Translations under genes and position numbers: made by a program
In this document: positions 37,587 through 49,680 of the stretch, piece after piece
How the letters are laid out: each line of letters begins with the position of its first letter
How positions within the stretch are numbered: position 1 is the first letter of the stretch
The notes under the pieces: generated by a model
Database searches by the model: none
What the model was told of the DNA's origin: nothing
Seen by the model: the letters and a program-made list of their open reading frames with translations, nothing else
Assembly: GCA_029891385.1 (NCBI GenBank)
Contig: CM057233.1
Span: 49,864,063 to 49,928,062, forward strand
Source of the DNA: Erythroxylum novogranatense
Taxonomy: Eukaryota; Streptophyta; Magnoliopsida; Malpighiales; Erythroxylaceae
Length of the DNA: 64,000 nucleotides
Direction of reading: 5' to 3'

Positions 37587-40500
37587 TGTTGGGCCCCAAT
37601 TCGCATTAAGCATGTTTTATTTATTTTGAGGTTTAGATTGATAATTTCTTTTAATTAGAATAATTTAGGATTTTTAGTACTTAGTTAATAGAAATTAATT
37701 GGAGGTATTTAGTTAAAATTGGAATTTTAACAAGTTGTTAGAATTTAAAAGGATTAAGAGGGTGTAAGGGCAATTTAGGAAGTTTGCATATGTTTTTAAG
37801 GCTTAAGGCTTGTAAGGAGGGTCCTTTTAGTCCTTTTAGTTTCAATTCAAAGGAAAAAAGGAAAGAAATAAGGGAGGAGTTGTCGTAAGTGAAGGAAGAG
37901 CCACAAAATTGCAAGGAAAATAATGACTTAATAAAACTACGTAGTTTAGGTATAAGTTTTAAGTTAAGGAGCAAGTTTTCCCAAAGTCTTTTAAGAAGAC
38001 TTACGAAATTCACAAAGAGAAAGGAGAGTGGGATACTTTCGGCTATGTGGAGAGGAGAAGAAGAAGAAGAAGAAGAAGGGGAGTAAGGGCTTTGTCAAAT
38101 CTTGGTTTAGAAAGGTGATTTTAAGAGTTCCTTAAGAAGGAACAAGGAAGAGGAAGAGTTTAACCTTCCATAAGAGGCAAAAGAAGCAATTTCGTGGGTT
38201 ATTCCTAAGGTAAGGGTTTTTGAAATTCTTTGCTTAATTTAGATCAGTTTTAGTTCGAATAGGTCCGTAAAGGCATGGGTAAGGTTAGAGATGATCGAAT
38301 TTATGTTTTCCTTTCCTTAGAAATTCCAATTTTGCTATCTCTTATGCTTATGGGTTATTTATGCTTAATGAAGGTGAAGTGAGGCAATTGGAGTTAGAAG
38401 AAGAGCCAATTGACCAACCTCCAAGCCAAAGGATTTAAGGTGGGTGATTTCTTAATAATTGAGTTAATAGGCACATTACCGTTTTTATAATAAATACTAA
38501 TTAAGGTTTTCCAATGACTTAGAATTTTTGTAGGAATTACTCTTTGTGATGTTTTGAACTTGTATGTGATGTTCTTTGATTATGAATTTATGTCGGAATG
38601 ATTTGTTTAATGGTTTGTTAAGTGAAAAAGACAAGAATTTGTGATTTCGGAAAAAGATTGCCATTTTGGCAAATTATGTGAAAGTGAATTTGGTAAAGGC
38701 CAATTGAGGCTAATGAGTTTAAATTGTGTGAATTATGTGAAATGTATATTTTTTTTGGGTTTGTGGTGGTCCCATAAGAGTCAGGTGCACCTGTCTACCC
38801 ATAGGCTTCTCCCGCCTACCCGCTAGTGACATTGGAGTTCCTCACGGACTCCCATAAAGCACGGCTACACATGACCATTTCGCGGGAATGTGTAGTACGT
38901 TACATCTTGGATCCACCCGAATCACTTTATTTGTGATTTTGTGAAATGTTAGGTTATTTTGTGACGTGTTAAATTTATAAATTTGTTTGATGTGATAAAT
39001 TCTTTGAAGAGATTTGAGAAAATGGAAAACGCTTTTTATCAATGTGATTTTGTTTGAAAATAAATGAATGTATAATGGTTTTTGTTTATTTTCTCGTTTA
39101 TTAAGTTATTACCCACGGAGCCGTCGAGCTCACCCCCCCTCATTTCCCCTCCATAGGTATTGAGCGAGAAACTGAGTCACCGCATCGGGATTGAGGCACT
39201 ACTCCGATGCATTTTGCTTTTGAAGTAATGTTTTGAGAAAATAAAGCTTTAGCTAGCATTTTGGAGATTTGGTGCCCTTTGTATTTTGACTTCTATTATT
39301 TCGGATGTAATCTAGCTAAATGCCCTCTAAAACTTTGTATCAACTTGTTTCCATGTAAATATAAGGTTTTTGAAGTTTAAAATGTATCTTGTATATGTTT
39401 TCTAAGAATGTATGGATGTATGGTTGAAATTGATAAAAGCAAGCACGAGATTGTATTTCTTTAGGTTTTGAAATGGATAGATGCCTAAAAGTGTGTTACT
39501 GCCATTGGAGTTTAGAATAATTGGATTAGATTGTTTTGTGGAAGATTGGATATTGAGTTTTCTTTATGCAGGTAATGGAGTTTAGATGAGAAACTTGAAG
39601 TTTTGGCTAGAGCACTTTTAGAGGAAGTGTTGTCCAATTTTTCCTAAAATGGGTAGAAACTTCGCTTAGGTTTTAGACCTTCTTAGAGCTTGAATTAGTT
39701 TGGGAGGTCTTCTTGAAGATTGTATCATATGTTTAGAGCTTTCTAATGGTGTATAATCTGCCTTATTTGGAGTTAGTAATAAAAACTTATGGGGGTTAGA
39801 CGTCGTTTAGTTACTGTTCATTTGGCAAATTTGGGCAGAAACTTGGTTTTGGTTTTAGAATATTTTAGAGCTTGAATTGAATTAGGATGTCTTCTTGAAG
39901 AATTTATTAATTGTTTAGAGCTTTCCAATGATGTATAATTTGTCAAATTTGGACTTAGGATGAAGAAGTTATGAGGGTTGAAAGATTTCAGTTACTGTTG
40001 ATAAGGGTCATAATTGTGCAGTACCTTTGCAAGTGTTTTGTTACCCGGTTATAGTCTGTTTTGGTTTTTGCACTCTTAATAGAAAATGTAGCTTATCTTT
40101 TCCTATTTCTATTTATGTATAATATGTAATTATTGGAGTTAGGAATAAAAATTTATGAGGTTGAGAAGATGACAGGTACTGTTCATTTGGTCAAGTTACT
40201 GTTCTATTGGCTATTGTATAGGCAGAAACTTTGAGAGAGTTTTTACCTCTTTAAACGACTGAATTGATTTCTGATCCCTTCATGAAACTTGTAGATTATC
40301 TTTTTATCTTTCCAATGAGGTAAAATGTGACATTTTTAGAATATCGTGTTAAAAGATATGGTTGTTCAAACTTCTGATATAGTATAGGACCCTTTTCAAT
40401 TTTACAGAAACTTTGAAGCACTTTTTGAACCTCTTAAAGGCCAAACTAGTTTTTCCATCCTTCATGGAAGTTGTAGAGCTTCCTTTGAGCTTTTTTTTTA

Positions 40501-41115
40501 TACCTAATTTGTCAATTTTGGAGTGTGGGAGCAAAAGTTATGTTTTTTGTAAATTCTGAAATTTTCCTATAGATCCAGATTTCATCCTTAGGCATGGTCA
40601 TGCCTAATCTCTGAATGTCCTCCTCTCACTCTTTCGCTTGTAATTTTTTTGTTTGACCTCCGATTCACTTGGTTTTCAAAGCATTGTTTTCCAAAAAAAA
40701 TTTCTCTACCCTCTCATGCAAAATTTAGAATTTTTGGGATTAAGTTGAATTTTGTCGGATTTTATCAAAGAGAGACAATTAGTCAAACATATTGTACATG
40801 CTTCCGTATTTTGATGATTTCTTGATCTCGGGAGCTCCGATTGAAGTGATTTTTGTTTCTAATTATTATAGAGACATGGAATTTTATTTTAGCTTAGGAA
40901 TTGGATTTAATTATGGGGCCAAAGAAGATTAATTTTTATTGGCGCATTATTAGGATGAATTTCTCAAGATTTGTTCGAATGATTAAAATAAGTCTGTTTT
41001 GAGTTTAAGTTCGATTAAGTTATTCCTCGTGGTGAGGAATCCCACCTCGTGGGTTGCGCGTCTAGATGTCACGTAGGACGTCGGACACTTGTCTTGTCGG
41101 GGAAGGGTTCCAACA
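37587..41115 (+). repeat. Gypsy 3' LTR
   Basis: 3529 bp, TGTTGGGCCCC to CCAACA. It keeps the full central part missing from the 5' LTR. It has a purine-rich AAG/GTAAGG site (38210), an AAG/GTGGGT site (38440), the hairpin (38865-38895), the GAGCTCACCCCCC stretch (39127-39139), and one palindrome unit (40588-40607). Confidence 0.95.
40588..40607. repeat. Palindrome unit, gypsy 3' LTR (one unit)
   Basis: TTAGGCATG gt CATGCCTAA, a perfect inverted repeat. Relative to the 5' LTR unit both arms changed symmetrically (CG to CA and to TG). Confidence 0.9.
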
Positions 41116-41690
41116 ATTATTCACCATTATATTATTTTAAAATTTTATTATGGTTCTTTAATTATTCTTATTAATTTAATTGTTTAAAATGAGCTTTAAT
41201 TATTAATTCTCTACTTACTATTATTGTTATTAATAATAAATTATGTATTTATTAATGATATTAAATAATATGATTAAATTCATGATTATTATAAATTTTA
41301 CCCTTGATAAGAGTAACAAAAAATTATATGCTTATTTTTGCTAATATTTTAAATTTATAAATGTTAATTATTTGATTTATATGATTATTATGATTAGGTT
41401 TGTAGTTCAGTATATTTTTATGATTAATAAATGTATTATTTGATTAAATGCATGTATCGTTATTTCTATTATTATGTCTAATTAATTACCTATTATAATT
41501 AATTTAGTTCATATTATTATTAAATATAGTATTTTATGAATTTAATTATTGTGGTAGTTAATTATTAATTAATTTAATTTCCTTATTATTATAACTGTAA
41601 AATATTATTCTAAATTTTAGTGCAGAGTATTTATGAAATAATAATAATAATAATAATAATAATATAAATAATAATAATAATAATAATAAT

Positions 41691-41733
<43 letters not shown>

Positions 41734-41763
41734 ACAATAGTATTAATTTTCTATTGTTGTTAC

Positions 41764-41795
<32 letters not shown>

Positions 41796-42590
41796 AAATG
41801 TTTATTATTATTGAGAACAATATTAAATTCCTTATTAGTATAAAGTGTGGTTATTTATTATTATTGTTATGATTATTATTAGTATTGTTGATAATTAAAT
41901 TTATAAATAAATTTGATTTCTATTATTAATATGAAATAAGTACTAATTAGTTATTTTGTTCGCATCATTATTAACTTTATTATTCGATTATGTTAATTAT
42001 CTTTTAATTCTTAATAATTGTTATTAGTTTCCTACTTTACATATATACTTGTTATTATAACCCATAAATTTTGTAATTATATTTATTATTAGGAAAATAA
42101 TAATAATTCAGAAAATAATTTATAAAATAACAAATTATGAGGAATTAGCAAACATAAACATATAATATTTTGTCGAGACTAAATAATAATAAGGAATTTA
42201 TTCATATCACATAATATAATGAATAACATACCTAAAAGAGGTAATTATACATGAGTCTAGTGAGATTATATAATAATCAACAAGTGTTATAATTTTGATT
42301 TATGGATTGTTTTACTAACAAAACATATAAGAAATGTTTTTTATTTATGAATTGTTATCTAATAAAAAAGACAATGAATTAAATTATCAATTCTTAATCT
42401 ATTGAAACTCTTACATATGTTATTTGTTCTAACTAAAGGAGAATTTATGGTGTAGATTTTGAACTTTTAGTCTCTTACAAAGGTTCCTTGTTTATTAATC
42501 TAAAGAGTTAAATTACTATTAATAGTAAAAAATTCAATTAAAAATTAATTAAAAATAATTTTAAGGCTTGTAAGAGTAATATAGAGTTAG
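41116..42590. repeat. AT-rich block, part 3
   Basis: Starts with the ATTAT duplication. AT-rich DNA with AAT/ATT runs (about 41638-41740). About 41140-41270 resembles 29175-29300, the same repeat type on the other side of the gypsy element. About 42193-42220 matches about 57396-57420, so a short direct repeat flanks the copia relic. Confidence 0.75.
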
Positions 42591-43539
42591 CCCTAGGTTT
42601 GGTAGATTTGGATATGGATCTTGTCGAGGATGAGCCTGCACTTATGACAAAAGAAAACATAATGAAGATAAGTTTCAATTATAAAGTAAGAAATATCAAA
42701 TAGGTTAAGCATCATGATGATGAAAAAGTGAATATCATCATCTTGTAAGGGTGGTTTACTAGTTGAAAGCAATGGTAAAAGATTCATTAAATCCCTTGAA
42801 GGAAAGATTCACATAATATAAAAATGCTAAAGTAAGTCAACTTATTCATAGGTAGACATTTTAGGTATAACAGAGTTTCTCGCATTAGAGTATAAATTGT
42901 GAAGATATAAGACATAATCTGCTCAGTGGGCTTCAGGTACAGATAATAGATTCTTTCTTAATTCATAAGGTACTAAATTATTTACCATTTGAATTTAGTT
43001 CCTTAATGATGATCTATAATGTTGGGAGGGATATGCGGATAGTGAATAATTTAGTCTCAATTTTTGTGAAAGAAGATGAAAAGATAAAGCACGAGAAGGG
43101 TGATATTATAAATTTAGTTAATAAACACTTTAAACCCTAAAAAAATTATGAGAATCAAAATAAAAGATGAAAAAAGAATAAGATCTTTAAGGAGATTTGA
43201 AACAAAGATATTACTTCATTTGAAATGGTTAAGAATAGGGATGTTAAGTGCAAGCAAATATGAAAAGTTAGGACCCTTGAAGAAGGAATTTTATAAATAT
43301 AACTATTCTTTGAAGAAAAGGGAAAATTAATATGGTAACCTTAATATTTTTGTTAAAGATTCATCTTTGATAGATATAGCTAAAAGTAGTTAGTGGTTCC
43401 CCAATTCATATTTTTTAATATTACATGTATTAAGGAGCAAAAGAAAGCCAAGTAAAAGGGAGGTAAACATGTTTATAGGTAATGTAATGATAATAGAAAT
43501 ATAATCTGACGGAAATATGGCGATGCAATTTAGATTAGG
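42590..43539 (+). pseudogene. Old copia relic, piece 1 (gag and knuckle remains)
   Basis: Heavily decayed, plus strand. A readable gag piece at about 42970-43120 (LPFEFSSLMMIYNV...VNNLVSIFVKEDEKIKHEK) matches the usual copia gag pattern of a short LP-EF motif followed by an EEER-KHE-type segment. A ruined zinc knuckle follows at about 43240-43330. There are many stops and shifts. It is a different, older copia lineage than A/B/C (possibly Ivana/Oryco-like). Confidence 0.75.
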
Positions 43540-46500
43540 TGTAGCGCCCCCTCACCGTAGGGTACACATCGGGAAACCAGGAGGTCGCTCCGATACATAT
43601 CCCACGATGAAGGTGCACTACCAGAACATTTTTCCACTAATATTCACATGGCATCGCAATAAATTAAAACCAAATTAACACAATATCGTAAATCAAAATT
43701 AGAATCCAAAATGATAATCGGTTTATACAATCATCCAATGTCGAATAGACAAGTCTATCACCTCTCTAACAAAACCAAAAGGAAACGATACAAACATCTA
43801 TCCTAAGTCATCCTCAAAAGCTAACCCAGCTGACCGACCTGTATGCCATCACGTCCCTCGCCAGCAGCTCGCACGGCAGGAATGAATATCTTCGGAGCTA
43901 AATTAGAATCCAAAAATGATAATCAGTTTATACAGTCATCCAATGTCAGAATAGACAAGTCTATCAGTCTCCTAACAAAACCAAAAAGGAAACTGATACA
44001 AACATCTATCCTAAGTCATCCTCAAAAGCTAACCCACCGACCGACCAGATGCCATCACGTCCCTCGCCAAAGAACTTGCGGCATGAATGAATATCTTCGG
44101 AGCTAGGAGTCTACTCTATCAGTCCTGAAAAATATATTGCAATTTTGGGTGAGTTTGCGAACTCAGTGAGAAACCATCATCGATGGTTCACTCAAATCAT
44201 GCATTACGCAAATTGCGTGACAAAGACTACACAAGAATATCAATTAACGATATTATCTACGATTTACGATAGTATATAACAAGATATACATAATAGTGTA
44301 TACGATGAGTCATGTCAAGATACCAGGTATCGATATGATATTACGATTCACGATATCACATCACAATTCTGATGAAGTCATGGCACCACACAGTTCAGTG
44401 ACCATCATACAATTTGGCAGTTTAATCAATCATGTATATGATGCATATGAGACTCTTTCCGGTTATTCAGTGTTGTGCCCAAGTGCTCATCGATGAAATG
44501 GGGGCGCAAGTCGTGATTTCTCCCCTGCGGGCTAGGCAAGACGATGCGATATTGAGCTCTAGGCTCTTTTCAGTGATAATAGCAACTTGGGACACGTCCA
44601 TTATGTGATCATGCATTTATGCATGCAGTGCAATGTTCAGTAAAAAATTCAGATTGATGGCTCGAGATATGGCTATAAAAGCCCGATGAGTGTATCTCTC
44701 ATGCAATCTGAGAATTTAGTATTCAATGATTCAGTAATTTACAGTGTATGGTATTCAGTATCAGTGTCATGTATCAGTACAATTCAGTTCAGTAAAAACA
44801 TGCAATTCAATCCAATACATACCAGTAATCATACAGTAGTCATACAGTTCATCTTTGCATGTACTTCACACAGAGCATGTAAACAATCAGGAATTTGAGA
44901 AACCAACTAGGTTACTCACCTGTTACTTCCGAGCTACTGCCTGGAAGTCCCAGCAATGTCCGTGGAGCGATGATCCAACGGTGCCTCTATAACAGTAGAG
45001 TACAATCCCATTACTAGATGCTAAATTAAACAGTTCGATGTCGTATGTATCGGTGAAATGATGTACAATGCATGTTCACGATTTTCGGTGCTAAATCCCA
45101 ATTTCGATACCTTGTACTCAATTCTAATTAGTCATCCGGTTGGTCGACGATTTGATTCAATCCTATGATTCAGTCCAATTTCCCATATTCATACTTCTTA
45201 TAACAATTCCCTATTCATTGGGTCACGACCTCTATTGCAAATTTCCAATTAAAACTCCAATAGTCTCAATTTGACACTTAGGTCACACTATGAATCATAA
45301 TTGACCTCAATCTCTATAATTCAGTACCATTTAAATCGAATCTAATTCCCATAATTATTCTCAGTTGTAGGCCTCTTTTCCTAGATCATAACAAATCTGG
45401 AATCGCCTCAATCAGAGGTCTACACCAAAAGTTATGCCCAATAAACCAATTTTAATTCAATGAAACAGTCCTTCTCGCCGCGGCATCGCGTCTCTTGCCG
45501 CGACCCAAACCAGTTCGCTCGCCGCGGCGTGAGCATTGCTTGCCGCGGCGAATAACGCGTTCGGACAATGACGCTCGCCGCGGCGTCCACGCACGCTCGC
45601 CGCGGCGAACGAATATAAATTCGTTGCCGTCTGGCGCGCGCGCAGGTCGCGGCGAGCGACGAACTCGCCGTCTTCTCCGATCCATTTCCTCAATAAATCC
45701 ACCATTAAATCACTCCAACCACTCAAATCTACTCTAATAAAAGCCATAAATGCAGTAGGAATCATAAATAACAACATTAAAGCTCTTAAAACTTACCAAA
45801 CCACAGATCAATCCGCAAACTCTCAAAATCCACGTAAACCTAGAATCCTTCAATCTCGGCGATTCACTAATCCCAGAGCCTCTAACCTTTACCAATCATC
45901 ATAAACATGTTAGATTAACACAATAAAGGAGAACCATAAGAAGAAATCAAGGATCTCTCACCGTTGGAGGAAAATCGAAAACTCCGTAGGAGAAGAGGAA
46001 GAACGAAGAGCCTTTCCCAATTTTTCCCCAACTTGTCAATCCTTAGCTATTTATAGACCTAAGTCTCCATATCAGTCCAAATTTCAGTCTCTAAATTTCA
46101 ATGTTTCAACGTAGTTATTTCCTATCAGTAGAAATTCTAATATTTCCATTACCGTCGGACCATTCTTTCAGTACTATACAGTCAATCAGTCAGTCTCTCA
46201 AATATTTCCGGTCCGGGCATTATCTCCCGAATCTCCCGAAAAATCTCCTATAAGCCACTATAAAATACCAGTTACACTTAAACTATTCTAAATCAATCAT
46301 TTGAACCCAATTACTTTTAATTCCTCATTTAAATCCCAATCCAGTCCGTCCTCAGTTCACTGTCCAGTCAATTCAGTCAGTCTCAATTTACAATTATATA
46401 CCGGAAATCATGAATGCATGTACCAATAAATATATGCATATGCAGTAACATGTTCCTCTATGATCAGAGGCCAGTAGCATGCTCAGTCAGTGAATGCAGT

Positions 46501-46563
46501 GAAATCCTATCAGTCTGTCCCAAATTACCAGAATACCCTTGGTCACAGTAACGGGATGTTACA
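43540..46563 (-). mobile_element. Gypsy-type solo LTR, 3.0 kb
   Basis: On the minus strand it starts TGTAACATCCCG and ends GGGGGCGCTACA. The target duplication TTAGG is at 43535-43539 and 46564-46568. There is no internal region. It has a CGCCGCGGCG cluster (45476-45607), followed on the minus strand by the conserved module (about 45393-45430). The region at about 43900-44050 partly repeats 43680-43870. The Arg-rich ORFs at 45452-45777 come from the CG-rich palindromes. Confidence 0.92.
45476..45607. repeat. CGCCGCGGCG palindrome cluster
   Basis: Perfect or near-perfect copies start at 45476, 45520, 45542 (GCCGCGGCG), 45576 and 45598. Half sites lie between and beside them. This is an isolated GC-rich patch in AT-rich DNA. 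Confidence 0.93.
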
Positions 46564-47339
46564 TTAGGTGCTAGTATATTGTTGAATGAAATGAATGGAG
46601 ATGCAATTTAGATTAGGTGCTAGTATATTGTTGAATGAAATGATGTATTATCATTAATGAGACGTTGTTTAATTTTATTTTACACTTAGTGATGTTGATA
46701 TTCACTTGTTTTCAACATTGTCCCTCAGTTCCTATGTAACCAGTGAATCTTTTTAATAATGCTCTTTATTGTTTGGAATTGAAGAATATTGATAAATGTG
46801 TTATAAATGTTGAAAAATAAGATATTAAAAGGTTTTTAACTAAGGAGACATCATTCCCTTTATAGTTATAGTATAAATGTCTTAGTTAAATTTTAAAGAA
46901 AAGGATTGAGAGATTGATCAAGAATGAGTTCCTTACTAATTTAGACTATGACGACCTTGTGAATGCCTGTTCAACTCATATTATAGATAAACTCACTAAA
47001 AGTGAGAAAAAAAAGTTCCATTAAGAGTATCGGGATTTTAGAGATTATTTGCATATATATTAGTTGATCTTTGAACCTGATCATTGATAAAAAGAAGTTA
47101 TTTGATACATTTATTAATGATATACTTCCAATATGATTACTTATATCTCATCTTTAATAAGTTTGAGGCCTTAGAGAAGTTCAAATGTTTAAGGCAAAGG
47201 TTGGGAAGCAATTCAATAAACCCATTAAGTTTGCCAAGTTAGAAAGTGGTGAAGAGTGGAGTAGTAGAGATGAGAAATTGCATTGTAAAAGACATAATGA
47301 TGAAAATGGTTGAGAGATCAAAGATTCTTAAGTATCTAT
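46564..47339 (+). pseudogene. Old copia relic, piece 2 (pre-integrase and early integrase remains)
   Basis: About 46908-46998 reads ERLIKNEFLTNLDYDDLVNAC...KLTKSEKKK, the decayed zinc-binding segment before copia integrase. About 47165-47230 reads FEALEKFKCLRQR, the segment after the first catalytic Asp. The integrase is interrupted by copia B at TCTAT (47335-47339). The first bases after the solo LTR include a tandem copy of a roughly 49-bp segment. Confidence 0.78.
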
Positions 47340-49180
47340 TGTAGGAAAATCCCGGTGTGAGCATCACATGCCCACGGTGCGGAAAACAAAATTTTTTGTT
47401 CCGGGACCTTCCCGAAAGCCAGGATCCATGTGACTATATAACAAAGTCAAACCAAAACGACCAAAGGAGACCGTCTCTAACGGTATCCACGCAGAGATCG
47501 GAGAACCTAACCGGGACAAACCTTTTGACCCGGGAATAGCAAGAACAAATTAAAGACTGCTAGATCTTACCTTTGTTCTTGGAGAGCTATGGAAAACGAT
47601 GAAGAAAACAACTTGCTTGGAGAAGGAGAAGAGCTAAACGATGATGAAGAGAGGATGATGAGAAATCAAATTTCTCTTCTTCTAATTCAACCAACGACCA
47701 CACTCATCTTCACCATTTCATTTTGTCTTCTTACCATTTAATGTAAAGATGACAAGGCAAAAGATGGAAGCTTCTTTTGCCATCCACGTTAGCTACTTTA
47801 TATATATATATATATATATAAAGTTTAAGATAAAGCTTCCTCCTCTCCTTCCACGTATGGCATATATATATATATATATATTAATTAATTCTTTAATTAA
47901 TTAATTATATATATATATATAAATAAATCTTTGAAGTGGTCCATCACACTTTGGGTTGGTCCTACCGCCTACCGGGTTCGGTATGGGAAAAACCCGGAAG
48001 CGTTTTCAGCAATATCGATATCGCGATCTCATCGGGACATATCTCGATCTCATCGGGATCCATTTAATCCGATTGCTCTCCATTTATTGGATCTCTGTCC
48101 AAAACTATTTTACGAGTTCTCGAGACACTCTTATCGTGTGACCCATTAGGTTCCGGTTATGTTGGCCACTTAGATCAACACTTAATCTAAGCAAGTCATG
48201 AGCGGTATCTAGCAACACATCATGACCCCCAATTGATCGGAAAGTAATTGGTTTGACGAATGAACATGTATTCATCATGAACCATATCACGAACCTTTCC
48301 ATAGACAATTACCGTGCAATTCGTCCTTTCACTATGCTATACCCCACTTGGTTATGAGTATGGACAAAGTGTCAACTCTTACTAGACTGACTACGTCAAA
48401 TCTAGTCCAAGTGATTTCAGTTCCCGTCCTGGGACTCATTACTTAATATGTCAATGAAGACACTCTTCACGACATATGTACTCTGATCAGAGATTTCCAA
48501 GTAATGACCCTGACAAGAGGCCATGGGTATCATCTTCTGCTATCACAGAAGTGGTGAATTATCTATTGGCTACTCAATTACCTTCGAATACCTCAAACTG
48601 TACCCAAGCACCACCCTACAAGCGACCTCTGTAAGGCAACAAGGAATGGAGTCAAAACACAGAATCAGTATCCAAGATATCCTTGAGTACCTCAAGTCTA
48701 AGGATACTTGCACCATTGCTATGATGAGATTATCACTGACATTAGAATAGGACATCCATGTGATGATCTCATAGCAGTCATCAATGTACTTACTACCTCT
48801 AGTAAGCATCCACATCTCAACCCTAAATATCTCATATTTACGGTTTAGAGATCCTTTGCATGATCAAATCAAGGAGCTTGAGATGTGCTAGTCTTTCCGG
48901 ATTCTGATGTCCGGTCTCGGTAATCCTATGACTAGGGATAATTTGAATCTTGACATAATTGCACATGATAGGAATCTCGGTAGTATGATCACATCATAAT
49001 TTCCTTCATGCTATGTCATATATCAAGGACTTCATTAATTTGCTTATAGATCAATATCCATTCATAAATAATGAACATCAAATTAATGAAATATGCCTTT
49101 CTTTATTTATTTATAAAGAATGTACACAACTTTGTACAAAATGCGCTAAAGGCGATTGCCTTCAGGGCACTACTCTAACA
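47340..49180 (-). repeat. Copia B 3' LTR (left)
   Basis: 1841 bp, TGTAGG...CTAACA on the plus strand. It has TA runs at about 47801-47820 and 47861-47922. It holds two copies of the phrase ATCTCATCGGGA (48024-48060) where the other LTR has one. Confidence 0.95.
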
Positions 49181-49192
49181 ATCTCCCACTTG
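49181..49192 (-). other. Polypurine tract of copia B
   Basis: The minus strand reads AAGTGGGAGAT next to the LTR and overlaps the pol stop region (49195-49197). Confidence 0.85.
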
Positions 49193-49194
49193 AC

Positions 49195-49680
49195 CTAAAG
49201 CCAATCGCCTTGATATCTAATACCATAGGCGAGTACATGAGAATCAAAATTCTTTTGTGATAATGGCTTTGTCAACGGATCAGAAATATTCTGCTCGGTG
49301 GGAATTCTCTCGATCTGGACATCACCTCATCCTATGATCTCCCTGATCAGATGATATCTGCGGAGTACGTGTTTGGATCATTGATGAGACCTTAGTTCTT
49401 TCGCTTGCGCAATATCCCCATTGTTGTCACAATACAACTGTATGGGCCCATCACTGCTAGGAACCACACCAAGTTCTGTAATGAACTTCTTGATCCAAAC
49501 TGCTTCCTCTGCTACTTCTGAAGCGGCAATGTACTCTACCTCGGTCGTTGAATCGGCAATTGTCTCTTGTTTGGAACTCTTCCAACTAACAGCCCCGCCA
49601 TTCAGTGTGAATACATAACCTGATTGGGATTTGGAATCATCCTTATCAGATTGAAAACTGGCATCTGTATACCCGCTCAC
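49195..49680 (-). pseudogene. Copia B RNase H
   Basis: The ORF 49378-49680 has [39 protein letters not shown] and LYCDNNG, the normal copia RNase H order. It stops at 49378 just after ELRSHQ; the same frame then carries the usual SKHVLRRYHLIRE and the tail up to the natural stop at 49195. One stop breaks it, and it is shifted relative to RT. Confidence 0.92.

Larger units (their letters stand above)
29667..41115 (+). mobile_element. Ty3/gypsy chromovirus-type element (Tekay/Del-like), complete but dead
   Basis: 11.4 kb with LTRs 29667-32640 and 37587-41115, primer-binding site, polypurine tract and target duplication ATTAT (29662-29666, 41116-41120). The target lies in an ATT-rich repeat, so the duplication alone is weak, but it agrees with the LTR ends. 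Internal order is gag, protease, RT, RNase H, integrase, chromodomain-like tail. The 5' LTR begins TATT where the 3' LTR has TGTT. Pol is collinear with functional relatives but carries many single-base stops. Confidence 0.95.

Noticed and set aside
45452..45777. Arg-rich ORFs in the solo LTR
   Set aside because: Composition follows the CGCCGCGGCG palindrome cluster, and both strands are open. No recognisable domain.
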